A DNA stretch of 64,000 nt from Sympetrum striolatum (taxonomy: Eukaryota; Arthropoda; Insecta; Odonata; Libellulidae). Below are positions 10,004 to 22,690 of the stretch, in pieces. The notes below the pieces were generated by a model. It was not told the DNA's origin. It did no database searches and saw only the letters and a program-made list of their open reading frames with translations. Where the stretch lies: NCBI GenBank assembly GCA_947579665.1, contig CANPUZ010000035.1, positions 589,619 through 653,618 on the forward strand, given 5' to 3'. Each line of letters starts with the position of its first letter. Within the stretch, counting starts at the first letter, position 1. The translations under genes and the position numbers were made by a program.

Positions 10004-13000
10004 ATATCATATATATATATATATACGAGTAAAATGTAGCTTGCATACTGCAAGCAGATCGACCACACTAATTTCATATCGGCATCACATCGGGACGGCC
10101 CACAAAAGATTAAAAAAGGGATTGAAAATATTCTTAAAATTCGCAGCAATTTCATCGTTTGGCATCGAACCTAGGCCTTCATAGTGAATCTACTATGCAG
10201 CACAACAGAAAATCACTATCTCTTACTATGTGTGGAAATTCAAGCAGAAATATTGGCTCCAACTGCCTCAAACGACGTCCTTCTTTTCAATAAGGTAAAT
10301 GGCTCTCTTGATTCGCACCAAGGACGATCTAGGAAATCTAAAACATGTTTTTGAAATGTATCTATGTTCTCTATCTGTATGCCTAATTTCATGTTTTAAT
10401 ATTATTGGGAAGGGGTTTAAATTAATTCTTAAAAATCGGATAATTTACTGATTGTAGAGACGCCTGGTGTCGAACCCAGGAAATATTGGTAGCTGTGAAT
10501 GCACAGTATGATTTATTAGGACTTCATCTTGTTTCATACAAAGTTTAAAGTCGATATCATGCTGGGAAGTACCTAAAACTTAATTCTGTTATCTCCATAA
10601 GAAATGCATGGATTAATGTAAATGGCTCTCTGGGATCGAACCAAGGATCATCAGCGAATATGTAAAATTTGATTACAAAATATATTTATGATCTCCAACT
10701 CCATGCCGAATTTAGAGTTTCCATGTCATCGGGAAAGGGTCGAAAAAAAATCTTAAAAATCGCCACAATGCATTTTAAACGGCCGATTTTTGCCTTGACC
10801 TAGCATCGAACTCAGGTTATTTTCCTTAAAACTCATTTATGTTTTCGATAGATCATGACCATATATAAAGGCTCCTAGAGTTTCGATTCTCTATCTATCC
10901 GGGAAGTATTTTTTTAAAATTCCCGATAATCTAAGCAATGCATTTAAACGGGAAAAATCGGGACTTTGGGGCCCTCTGGAATCGAACCCATGACACTGAG
11001 GACCAAAATCACAATTTTTCTGGCGGTAAATTGTTATGGCCAATACGCAGTAAAAATTTGAACTCAATATCGCTTGTGGTTTTGGCTGTGAATTTGTATC
11101 CTATCTATCTATATACCTATCTATATACCTATCTATATACGAGTAAAATGTAGCTTGCATACTGCAAGCAGATCGACAACACTATTTTCATGTCGGCATC
11201 ATTTTGGGACGGCCATCAAAAGAAAAAAAGGGATTGAAATTTTTCTTAAAATTCGCTGAAATTCCATCGTCTGGCATCGAACCCAGGTCTTTACTGTGAA
11301 CTTACTATGCAGCACAATAGAACATCACCATCTCTAACTATGAGTGAAAATTCAAGCGGAAATATGGGCTACAACTGCCTCAAAAGACGTTCTAATTTTC
11401 ACGAATTTAAATGACTCTCTGGATTCAAACCAAGGACGATTTTGGAAATCTAAAAAATGTTTCTGAAAGCTATTTATGATCTCTATCTATATGCCGAATT
11501 TGAAGTTTCTATATTATTGGCAAAGGTTTCAAAATAATTCCTAAAAATCGGATCAACTTCTGATTGCAGAGACACCTGGTGTCGAACCCAGGACACATTG
11601 ATATCTGTGAATACACGGTTTGATTTGCACGGACTTGATCATTCTTTGTACAAAGTTTGAAGTCGATATCGTGCCTGGAAGTACCTAAAATGTGTTTCCG
11701 TAATCTCCATAAGAAATGCATTGAGGAATGTAAATGGCCCTCTGGGATCGAACCATGGACCATAAGGGAATATGTAAATTTTTATTATGAAATATAATTG
11801 TGATATCTACCGCCATGCCGAATTTCAAGTTTCTAAGCCATCCGAAAAGTGTTAAGAAAAAATCTTAAAAATCGCTGCAATGCATTTTAAACGGCCGATT
11901 TTTGCCCCGACCTAGCATCGAACCAAGGATAATATTCGTAGATGTCTTTATGGTTTCCTTTAGATATGCACGGCATCTAGCGATCCCTTGAATTTCAAAT
12001 TACTCCTTTTGCGGGAAGTGCCTCAAAAAACTTTTCGAAAATCCCCGCCATGTATTCTTATGGACAAAATCGTGACTTTGGGGCCTTCCGGAATCGAACC
12101 CATGACACCGAGGTTCAAAGTCGGCATTTTCCTGGAGGTTACACGTTATGGCCAATATGTCGTAAAAATTTCAAGGCATTGGCACTTGTGGAACATGGTT
12201 AGAATTTTGATCCCCTATATATCTATTATATATAGACGCTTCTCCGGATATACCTATAAGTTACGAGTAAAATGTTGCTTGCATACTGCAAGCAGATCGA
12301 CAACACTATTTTCATGTCGGCATCATATCGGGACGGCCATCAAAAGAAAAAAGTGGATTGAAATTTTTCTTAAAATTCGCTGAAATTCCATCGTCTGGCA
12401 TTATACCCGGGTCTTACTGGTGAACCTACTATGAAACACAATAGAACATCACCATCTCTAACTATGTGTGAAAATTCAAACAGAAATATGGGCTACAACT
12501 GCCTCAAAAGACGTTCTAATTTTCACGAATTTAAATGGCTCTCTGGATTCGAACCAAGGACGATCTTGGAAATCTAAAACATGTTTCTTAAAGTTATTTA
12601 TGATCTCTATCTATATGCCGAATTTGAAGTTTCTATATTATTGGTAAAGGGTTCAAAATAGTTCCTAAGAATTGAATCAATTTCTGATTGTAGAGACGCC
12701 TGGTGTCGAACCCAGGACCTACTGGCAGCTGTGAAAACACATTATGACTTGGTTTGACCTGATCTTATTAAATGCAAAGTTTGAAGTCAACAACTTGCCA
12801 GGAAGTACCTTAAATTTGCTTCCGTAATCTCCATAAGAAATGCATTTTAGGATGTAAATGGCCCTCTGGGATCGAACCAAGGACCATCAGCGAGTTCTAA
12901 AATTTTATTATGAAATATATTTATGATATATATCCACGTGCCAAGTTTTAATTTTCCAAGTCATCTGTAAGTAATTTAAAAAAATCTTAAAAATCGCAAT

Positions 13001-14427
13001 GAAAATTAAACGGGAGAATATTTGCCCTGGCCTAGCATCGAACCAAGGATAATATTTGTAGATGTCTTTAAGGTTTCCTGTAGATATACACGGCATCTAG
13101 CGATCTCTAGAATTTGAACTCTCAACTCTTCCGGGAAGTGCCTCAAAAAAATTTTCGAAAATCCCCGCCATGTATTCTTATGGACAAAATCGCGACTTTG
13201 GGGCCTTCTGGAATCGAACCCATGACACCGAGCTTCAAGGTCGGCTCTTTCCTGGAGGTTACACGTCATGGCCAATGCGTCGTAAAAATTTCAAGTCGTT
13301 GGCTCTTGTGGAACATGGTTAGAATTTTGATCCCCTATATATATATAGGTACGAGTAAAATGTAGCTTGCATACTGCAAGCAGATCGACAACAATAATTT
13401 CATGTCGGCATCATATCGGGACGGCCCTCAAAAGAAAAAAAAAAGGTATTGAATATATTCTTAAAATTCGCTGCAATTTAATCGTCTGGCATCGAACCTA
13501 GGCCTTTCTGGTGAACGTAATATGCGGCACAACAGAAAATCACAATCTCTTACTATGTGTGAAAATTCAAGCAGAAATATTGGCTACAACTGCCTCAAAC
13601 GACGTTCTACTTTTCAGAAATGTAAATGGCGCTCTGGATTCGAACCAAGGACGATCTTGGAAATCTTAAACATGTTCATGAAAGTTATTTATGATCTCTA
13701 TCTATTTGCCGAATTTCAAGTTTCTATATTATTGGGATAGGGCTCAAAATAATTATTAAAAATCGGATCAACTACTGATATAAGAGACGCCTGGTGTCGA
13801 ACCCAGGAAATATATTTACGCTGTGAATGCACAGTATGATTTTAAAGGACTTGATCTTCTTTTGTGCAAAGTTTGAAATCGATATCATGCCGGGAAGTAC
13901 CTAAAATTTGTCTCCGTTATCTCCATAAGAAATGCATTGAGGAATGTAAATGGCCCTCTGGGATCGAACCAAGGACCATCAGCGAATACAAAAAATTTGA
14001 TTATGAAATAAATATATGATCTCCAACCTCATGCCGAATTTCAAGTATCCATGCCATCGGGAAAGGGTCCAAAAAAAATCATAAAAATCGCCACAATACT
14101 TTTTAAACGGCCGATTTTTGCCCCGGCCTAGCATCGAACCCTGGACAATATTCGAAGATGTCTTTCTGATTTTCGTTGACTATGCACGGCTTCTAGCGAT
14201 CCCTCGAATTTCAACTCTCTCCATTTCCGGGAAGTGCCTCAAAAAAATTTTTGAAAATCCCCGCCATGTACTCTTATGGGGAAAATCGCGACTTTGGGGC
14301 CTTCTGGAATCGAACCCACGAAACCGAGGTTCAATGTCGGATTTATTTTGGAGGTTACACGTCATGGCCATAACGTCGTAAAAATTTCAAGTCGGTGGCA
14401 CTTGTGGAACATGGTTAGAATTTTGAT

Positions 14428-14530
14428 CCCTAATGAATGAATGAATGAATGAGTGTATATATATATAGGTATATCCGGAGAAGCGTCTATATATAATAGA
14501 TATCCGGAGAAGCGTCTATATATATATAAG
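14428..14530. repeat. AATG tract and repeated CCGGAGAAGC spacer
   Basis: An AATG tetranucleotide tract (about 14,432-14,452) is followed by two direct copies of TATCCGGAGAAGCGTCTATA (about 14,470 and 14,500). This spacer is an expanded version of those in neighbouring units. Confidence 0.8.
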
Positions 14531-17500
14531 TTATACGAGTGCAATGTAGCTTGCATACTGCAAGCAGATCGGCAATATTATTTTTATTTCGGCATCATAT
14601 CGGGACGGTCCTCGAAAGAAAAAAAAAGGATTGAAAATATTCTTAAAATTCGCTTCAATTTTAGCGTCTGGCATCGAACCCGGGTCTTCCTGGTGAACTT
14701 ACTAAGCGGCACAATGGAAGATCACTATATCTAACTATGTGTGAAAATTCAAGCAGAAATATTTGCTACAACTGCTTCAAACGACGTTCTACTTTTCACG
14801 AATGTAAATGGCTCTCTGGATTCGAACCAAGGACGATCGTGGGAATCTAGAACATGTTCCTGAGATGTATCTATAATTTCTATCTGTATGCTGAATTTCA
14901 AGTTTCTATATAATTGGGAAATGGTTCCAAAAAATTCTTAAAAATCGGATCATTTACTGATTGTAGAGACGCCTGGTGGTGAAACCAGGAAACATTGGTA
15001 GCTGTGAATTTACAGTTTGATTAGTAATGACTTGACCTTATCTTATGCAAAGTTTCAAGTAGATATAATATCGGGAAGCACCTAAAATGTGTTTCCGTAA
15101 TCTCCATAAGAAATGCATTGAGGAATGTAAATGGCCCTCTGGGATCGAACCAAGGACCATAAGGGAATATGTAAAATTTGATTATGAAATATAATTATGA
15201 TATCTAACGCCATGCCGAATTTCACGTTTCTATGCCATCGGAAAAGTGTTAAAAAAAATCTTAAAAATCGCCGCAATGCATTTTAAACGGCCGATTTTTG
15301 CCCCGACCTAGCATCGAACCAAGGATAATATTCGTAGATGTCTTAATGGTTTACTTTAGATATGCATGGCATCTAGCGATGTCTTGAATTTCAAATCTCT
15401 CCTTTTCCGGGAAGTGCCTCAAAAAAATTTTCGAAAATCCCTGCCATGTAATCTTATGGGGAAAATCGCGACTTTGGGGCCTTCTGGAATCGAACCCATG
15501 ACACCGAGGTTCAAAGTCGGTTTTTTCCTGGAGGTTACACAATATGGCCAATACGTCGTAAAAATTTCAAGTCTGTGGCACTTGTGGAACATGGTTAGAA
15601 TTTTGATCCCCTATCTATTATATATAGACGCTTCTCCGGATATACCTATACGAGTAAAATGTTGCTTGCATACTGCAAGCAGATCGACAACACTAATTTC
15701 ATATCGGCATTATATCGGGACGGTCCTCAAAAGAAAAAAAAAAAAGATTTAATTTTTTCTGAAAATTCGCTGAAATTTATCGTCTGGCATCAAACCCGGG
15801 TCTTACTGGTAAACCTACTATGAAACAAAATAGAAGATCACCATCTCTAACTATGTGTGAAAATTCAAGCTGAAAAATGTGTTACAACTGCCTCAAAAGA
15901 CGTTCTAATTTTTACGAATGTGAATGGCTCTCGGGACTCGAACCAAGGACGATCTTGGAAATCTAAAAAATGTTTTTGAAAGATATTTATGATCTCTATC
16001 TATATGCAGAATTTCAAGTTTCTATAATATAGAGAAAGGTTTCAAAATAATTCCTAAAAATCGGATCAACTTCTGATTGCAGAGACACCTGGTGTCGAAC
16101 CCAGGACACATTGATAGCTGTGAATGCACTGTTTGATATGTATGGACTTGATCTTTCTATATGCAAAGTTTGAAATCGATATCGTGCCGGAAAGTACCTA
16201 AAATTTGTTTCCGTTATCTCCGTAAGAAATGCATTGAGGAATTCAAATGTCCCTCTGGGATCGAACCAAGGACCATAAGCGAATATGTAAAATTCGATTA
16301 AGATATGTTTTTATGGTGTCTAACCTCATACCGAATTTCAAGTTTCTATGCCATCGGAAAACGATCCAAAAAAAATCTTAAAAAACGCCACAGTGCATTT
16401 TAAACGGCAGATTTTTGCCCCGACCTAGCATCGAACCAAGGATAATATTCGTAGATGTCTTTATGGTTTCCTTTAGATATGCGCGGCATCTAGCGATCCG
16501 TCGAGTTTCAACCCTCTCCTTTTCCGGGAAGTGCCTCAAAAAAATTTTCGAAAATCCCCGCCATGTATTCTTATGGGGAAAATCGCGACTTTGGGGCCTT
16601 CTGGAATCGAACCCATGACACTGAGGTTCAAAGTCGGCACACACGTTATGGCCATAACGTCGTAAAAATTTCAAGTCGGTGGCACTTGTGGAACATGGTT
16701 AGAATTTTGATCCCCTATATCTATTATATACGAGTAAAATGTAGCTTGCATACTGCAAGCAGATCGGCAATACATATTTCATATCGGCATCATATCGGGA
16801 CGGTCCTCAAAAGAAAAAGAAAAAGATTGAAAATATTCTTAAAATTCGATAAATTTTCACAGTCTGGCATCGAACCCGGGTCTTACTGATGAACTAACTA
16901 TGCAGCACAATAGAAGATCATCATCTCTAACCATGTGTGAAAATTCAAACAGAAATATTGGCTACAACTGCCTCAAAAGACGTTCTAATTTTCACGAATT
17001 TAAATGGCTCTCTGGATTCGAACCAAGGACGATCTTGGAAATCTAAAAAATGTTTCTGAAAGTTATTTATGATTTCTATCTATATGCCGAATTTTAAATT
17101 TCTATATTATTGGGAAAGGTTTCCAAATAATTCTTAAAAATCGGATCAACTTCTGATTGCAGAGACACCTGGTGTCGAACCCAGTACATATTGTAAGCTG
17201 TGAATGCAAAGTATGATTTGTAAAGACTTTTTCTTGTATCTAGCAAAGTTTGAAGTCGATAGCATACCGGGAAGTACCTAAATTTTGTTTCCGTTATCTC
17301 CGTAAGGAATGCATTGAGAAGTGCAAATGGTCCTCTGGGATCGAACCAAGGACCATCAGCGAACATGTAAAATTTGATTACGAAATATATTTATGATATC
17401 TATCGACGTGCCGAGTTTCAAGTATCCATGTTATCGGGAAAGGATCCAAAAAAATTTTTCAAAATCGCCGTAATGCATTTTAAACGGCCGATATTTGCCC

Positions 17501-17802
17501 CGACCTAGCATCAAACCATGGACCATATTCGGCGATGTCTTTCTGATTTACGTTGGAGCTGCACGGCTTCTAGCGATCCCTTGAATTTCAATTCTCTACT
17601 TTTCCGGGAAGTGCCTCAAAAAAATTTTCGAAAATCCCCGCCATGTATTCTTATGGAGAAAATCGCGACTTTGGGGCCCTCTGGAATCGAACCCATGACA
17701 CTGAAGATCAAAATCGCAATTTTTCTGCCGGTTACACGTTATGGCCAATGCGTCGTAAAAATTTCAAGACAATGACGCTTGTGGTTTAGGCTGTGAATTA
17801 GT

Positions 17803-17930
17803 ATCCTATCTATCTATCTATCTATCTATATCCTTGAATGAATCCGGAGAAGCATCTATATTTAATAGAAGATAGACGCTTCTCCGGATATACCTATATA
17901 CACACTCACTCATTCATTCATTCATAGGGC
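17803..17930. repeat. Orientation switch 3 (tail to tail): palindromic microsatellite spacer
   Basis: A TATC tract (about 17,803-17,830) is followed by ATCCGGAGAAGCATCTAT, a short AT loop and the near-perfect reverse complement ATAGACGCTTCTCCGGAT (one mismatch in 18), then a CATT tract (about 17,905-17,927). The left flank is a class 1 F tail in plus orientation, the right flank a class 2 F tail in minus orientation, so different unit classes are joined here. Confidence 0.9.
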
Positions 17931-17935
17931 ATCAA

Positions 17936-20900
17936 AAGTCTAAGCATGTTCCACAAGTGCCACTGACCTGAAATTTTTACGACATATTGGCCATATCGTG
18001 TAACCTCCAGAAAAAATCCGACTTTGAACCTCAGTGTCATGGGTTCGATTCCAGAAGGCCCCAAAGTCCCGATTTTCTCCATAAGGATATATGGTGAAGA
18101 TTTTCGAAAATTTTTTTGAGGCATTTCTCGGAAAGGTAGAGAGTTGAAATTCAAGGGATCGCTAGATGCCGTGGATATCCAACGAAAATAAAAAAGACAT
18201 CGCCAAACATGGTCCATGGTTCAATGCTAGGTCGGGGCAAAAATCGGCCGTTTAAAATGCATTGCGGCGATTTTGAAGATTTTTTTTGAATCCTTTCCCG
18301 ATAACATAGATACTTGAAACTCGGCACGTGGATGGATATTATGAATAGGTTTCATAAACAAATTTTACATATTTGCTGATGGTCCTTGGTTCGATCCCAG
18401 AGGACCATATGCATTTCTCAATGCATTTCTTACGGAGATAACGGAAACAAAATTTAGGCACTTCCCGGCATGGTATCGACTTCAAACTTTGCATGTTAGT
18501 AGAGCGAGTCCTTAGAAATCAAACTGGGCATTCACGGCTATCAATGTGTCCTGGGTTCGACACCAGGTGTCTCTGCAATCAGAAGTTGATCCGATTTTTA
18601 GGAATTATTTTGAAACCTTTCCCAATAATATAGAAACTTGAAATTCGGCAAATAGATAGAGATAATGAAAAACTTTCAGAAACATGTTTTAGATTTCCAA
18701 GATCGTCCTTGGTTCGAATCTAGAGAGCACTTTACATTCGTGAAAATTAGAACGTCTTTTGAGGCAGTTGTAGCTAATATTTCTGCTTGAATTTTCACAC
18801 ATAGTTAGAGATGGTGATTTTCTTATGTGCTGCATAGTAAATTCACCAGTAAGACCCGGGTTCGATGCCAGACGATGAAATTTCATGGAATTTTAGGAAT
18901 ATTTTCAATCTTTTTTTTCTTTTGTGGACCGTCCCGATATAATGCCGATATGAAATTAGTGTTGTCGATCTGCTTGCAGTATGCAAGCACATTTTACTCG
19001 TATATATATATAGGTATATCCGGAGAAACGTCTATACATAATAGATACCTATATATATATAGGGGATCAAAATTCTAACCATGTTCCACAAGTGCCACTG
19101 CCTTGAAATTTTTAGGACACATTGGCCATTACGTGTAACCTCCAGGAAAAAGCCGACTTTGAACCTCGGTGTCATGGGTTCGATTCCAGAAGGCCCCAAA
19201 GTCGCGATTTTCCCCATAAGATTACATGGCGGGGATTTTCGAAAATGTTTTTGAGGCACTTCCCGGAAAAGGAGAGAAATGAAACTCGAGGGATCGCTAG
19301 ATGCCGCGCATATCTAAAGGAAACCATAAAGACATCTACGAATATTATCCTTGGTTCGATGCTAGGTCGGGGCAAAAATCTGCCGTTTAAAATGCACTGT
19401 GGCGATTTTTAAGATTTTTTTAGGATCCTTTTCCGATGGCATAGAAACTTGAAATTCGGTATGAGGTTAGACACCATAAAAAAATATCTTAATAGAATTT
19501 TACATATTCGCTGATGGTCCTTGGTTCGATCCCAGAGGGACATTTGAATTCCTCAATGCATTTCTTACGGAGATAACGGAAACAAATTTTAGGTACTTTC
19601 CGGCACGATATCGATTTCAAACTTTGCATATAGAAAGATCAAGTCCATACATATCAAACAGTGCATTCACAGCTATCAATGTATCCTGGGTTCGACACCA
19701 GGTGTCTCTGCAATCAGAAGTTGATCCGATTTTTAGGAATTATTTTGAAACCTTTCTCTATATTATAGAAACTTGAAATTCGGCATATAGATAGAGATCA
19801 TAAATATCTTTCAAAAACATTTTTTAGATTTCCAAGATCGTCCTTGGTTCGAGTCCCGAGAGCCATTCACATACGTAAAAATTAGAACGTCTTTTGAGGC
19901 AGTTGTAACCAATATTTCAGCTTGAATTTTCACACATAGTTAAAGATGGTGATCTTCTATTTTGTTTCATAGTAGGTTTACCAGTAAGACCCGGGTTTGA
20001 TGCCAGACGATAAATTTCAGCGAATTTTCAGAAAAAATTAAATCTTTTTTTTTTTCTTTTGAGGACCGTCCCGATATAATGCCGATATGAAATTAGTGTT
20101 GTCGATCTGCTTGCAGTATGCAAGCAACATTTTACTCGTATAGGTATATCCGGAGAAGCGTCTATATATAATAGATATAGGGGATCAAAAGTCTAACCAT
20201 GTTCCACAAGTGCCACCGACTTGATATTTTTACCACGTTATGGCCATAACGTGTAACCTCCAGAAAAAATCCGACATTGAACCTCGGTGTCATGGGTTCG
20301 ATTCCAGAAGGTCCCAAAGTCGCGATTTTGTCCATAAGAATACATGGCGGGGATTTTCGAAACTTTTTTTGAGGCACTTCCCGGAAAAGGAGAGGTTGAA
20401 ATTCAAGGGATCGCTAGATGCCGTGCATATCTAAAGGAAACCATAAAGACATCTATGAATATTATCTATGGTTCAATGCTAGGTCGGGGCAAAAATCGGC
20501 CGTTTAAAATGCATTGTGGCGATTTTTAAAATTTTTCTGGACCCTTTTACGATGGCATAGAAACATGAAATTCGGTATGAGGTAAGATACCATAAAAATA
20601 TATCATAATCAAATTTAACATTTTCGCTGATGGTCCTTGGTTCGATCCCAGAGGGACATTTAAATTCCTCAATGCATTTCTTACGGAGAAAACGGAAACA
20701 AATTTTAGATACTTCCCGGCACGATATCGACTTCAAACTTTGCATATAGAAATATCAAGTCCATACAAATCAAACAGTGCATTCACAGCTATCAATGTGT
20801 CCTGGGTTCGACACCAGGTGTCTCTGCAATCAGAAGTTGATCCGATTTTTAGGAATTATTTTGAAACCTTTGCCAATAATATAGAAATTTCAAATATGGC

Positions 20901-20938
20901 ATATAGATAGAAATCATAAATAACTTTCAGAAACATAT
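17936..20938 (-). repeat. B-box satellite array, block 4 (inverted) and right edge
   Basis: Minus-oriented monomers with GGTTCGA cores near 18,045, 18,390, 18,554, 18,714, 18,870, 19,179, 19,353, 19,530, 19,693, 20,297, 20,640 and 20,807, plus a few with mutated cores (about 18,219, 19,850, 19,993, 20,471). Hairpin spacers near 18,970 and 20,107. The array ends abruptly inside a B monomer at about 20,938 (phrase ACTTTCAGAAACAT), where unrelated sequence begins. Confidence 0.92.
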
Positions 20939-22142
20939 CCGAACTCTAATTTTGTTGAAATCGGCGCGATATAAAAAGATGTTTCTTCCGACTGAGAACT
21001 TGACTGTGGTTGAATTAATAAAATATTTCAATGTCCTTAAAAAAATTTTAACGGCCTATATTAATATGTATGTAAGCGTTTGCGTAGCGGATATCCATGT
21101 TCGCCAAATTTCGAGAAAATCCCAGAAGTCGGAAAATAAATAAACCAGCAACAAATATCGGCTACAACGTCGTCAGTAGGGGTTTCTAGAATTATTGGAA
21201 CTTTTTTTTTCTTATAAAGAATTAGGAATCTTTCCGATTTTCCGAAGATTTGTGCTTTCTTCCCTCACGCCTACAACATCTGAGCTGAGCTGAGCAGGCA
21301 TTCACGGCGGAACTTCGGCCTGCGGCAAAAACGACAAACTGAAAAATTAATAAATCCCTCTGTAATCAAGATAATGTCTTCATTTCTTCACTAAAAATAT
21401 CTTTATACTTTTCTTAAAATTTCGTACGCAGCATGTATGGAGGTATTTCATACGGTACGAGATTTAGCTGGCGACCGCTTTTAGGAATGCATAATTCGAA
21501 AATTTCGGTTCAAATGATCTTATTCGTGTTATAGAAACATTAAAACGAGATAATATATAAATTAAATAATACTGTTACGGGAATTAATGCTTGAAAAAGT
21601 TACTGTACAAATTTTATGACGAATGTATGAACGCATCGTTCACAACAGCGTGATAAAGATAAAATCGGAAAATGGTCTCTCCACGCGGAAATACAAGAAA
21701 ATAATTTTTATAAATTTTATTTTTAAACATATGGATAAATAAATTGCAGGATTCGACGTATCGTTTTTTTTACAGCAGGAATGATTTTTTTAATCAGCAA
21801 ATTAAGCTTTTGCTGCATTTGGCAACACCGAGCCATGCGCCTTACGGGGAAATACACGGGAAAGGAAGCTCCATAAGCCCCTGTACTTTCAACTAAATCT
21901 AATGATAATCTTAATTATAAAGCCAATACTGAAATCATACGAAAATGATCATGGAATAAGAATAACGCCATATTCTAAACCTATTTTTCAAGCTTTATAT
22001 TACTCCATTTAAAAAATCACGGTTGCTTACTTGTAGAAATGGTAAATATTATTTTTTAAGGAAAATTTCCTACTCCATGGAAACGCGCTAGTGAAATCAA
22101 TTTTGAATAACTCTAAATAGAATTCTGATGATTTTCGACCCA
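20939..22142. other. Unique AT-rich sequence, no gene seen
   Basis: Non-repetitive flank of the satellite array. I see a triple AGCTG-type repeat near 21,280-21,295 and a slightly GC-richer patch at 21,275-21,340, but no ORF, promoter or recognisable element. Confidence 0.6.
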
Positions 22143-22690
22143 TCAGTTACCTCCCGGTTTCATTAAAAGTCCTTGAAATCTGTGGATAAATTGCGCTAAA
22201 TCGGTTTTTAAGGACGAGAGTAGAGGAATGTGAAGGGGATGGGGAAGCCAGACGTCTCCTCTAACCTTTTTCGCCGATAATTCTCCAGTCCTCTGAATTG
22301 CTGCACACAGTTCTTGTAGTCGGTTCACTTGGGAGGTGGGGTGCGGTCGCACTAGCGTCGGTATTCGTCTCCACTTCAGCGCTCGTATCGGTGGGGTCAT
22401 CCAAAGAGGACTGCTGCTCTTCATTTGGCTGGCTAATGGCATTCTCTTCCTTCGAGGTGGTGTCCTTATCTCCCGGTGCGGGCGAGTTCGCTGAGCAGTC
22501 AAACAGCTCCTGCATCACCACTGGGGTGATATCCCTGTTTCTTCCGGCAACCGTTTGACCGTATCCTCGCTCAGAGCTAACTGAGCGGGATCGTGGATCT
22601 CACGTGCCCCCTTTGCCACGGGGTTGGGATCCCTTTGGGGCCCCAGATGGGGATCTCATTGCAAGATGCAATGAGGCCCGAAGAGGCGCA
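22143..22690 (-). other. Exon-like or retroelement ORF1-like segment
   Basis: A GC-richer island in AT-rich DNA. On the minus strand an 86-codon frame (22,261-22,521) is rich in Ser, Thr, Glu and Asp (for example EENAISQPNEEQQSSLDDP). Upstream it continues in the same frame through SRSVSSERGYGQTVAGRN and one TGA (near 22,603) to a possible start MRSPSGAPKGSQPRG near 22,660. It ends GEKG, where AAAAAG/GTTAGAG could be a splice donor (about 22,265). A second overlapping 119-codon frame (22,143-22,502) is Arg/Pro-rich and probably a shadow. Low-complexity composition suits a retroelement ORF1 or a disordered host exon. I do not recognise the protein. Confidence 0.3.

Larger units (their letters stand above)
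8800..17800 (+). repeat. B-box satellite array, block 3 (plus orientation)
   Basis: The longest block: about eight higher-order units, roughly 54 cores. Hairpin spacers start near 8,803, 10,025, 11,138, 12,262, 13,351, 14,535, 15,650 and 16,730, so unit length ranges from about 1.08 to 1.22 kb. A few cores are mutated (for example about 12,400, 14,980, 15,789 and 17,511). Two F-monomer classes alternate: class 1 ends CTTGTGGTTTAGCCTGTG (also with AGGCTG), class 2 ends CACTTGTGGAACATGGTTAG. Class 2 dominates between about 12,180 and 16,720. No credible ORF; those present are frames through the repeat. Confidence 0.93.

Noticed and set aside
740..20938. Dozens of 60-130 codon ORFs within the array, many sharing peptides such as GPSGIEPMT or SIEPWTIF
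   Set aside because: They are frames through the satellite. The same peptides recur because the DNA repeats, in both orientations and in overlapping frames, with no start, splice or codon logic.
740..20938. CRISPR-like array
   Set aside because: Regular spacing suggests it at first, but the period is about 165 bp, the monomers are all diverged homologues without unique spacers, no cas genes exist and the DNA is eukaryotic.
740..20938. Tandem tRNA genes
   Set aside because: Only the T-arm/B-box portion resembles a tRNA. No acceptor or anticodon stems can be drawn around the cores.
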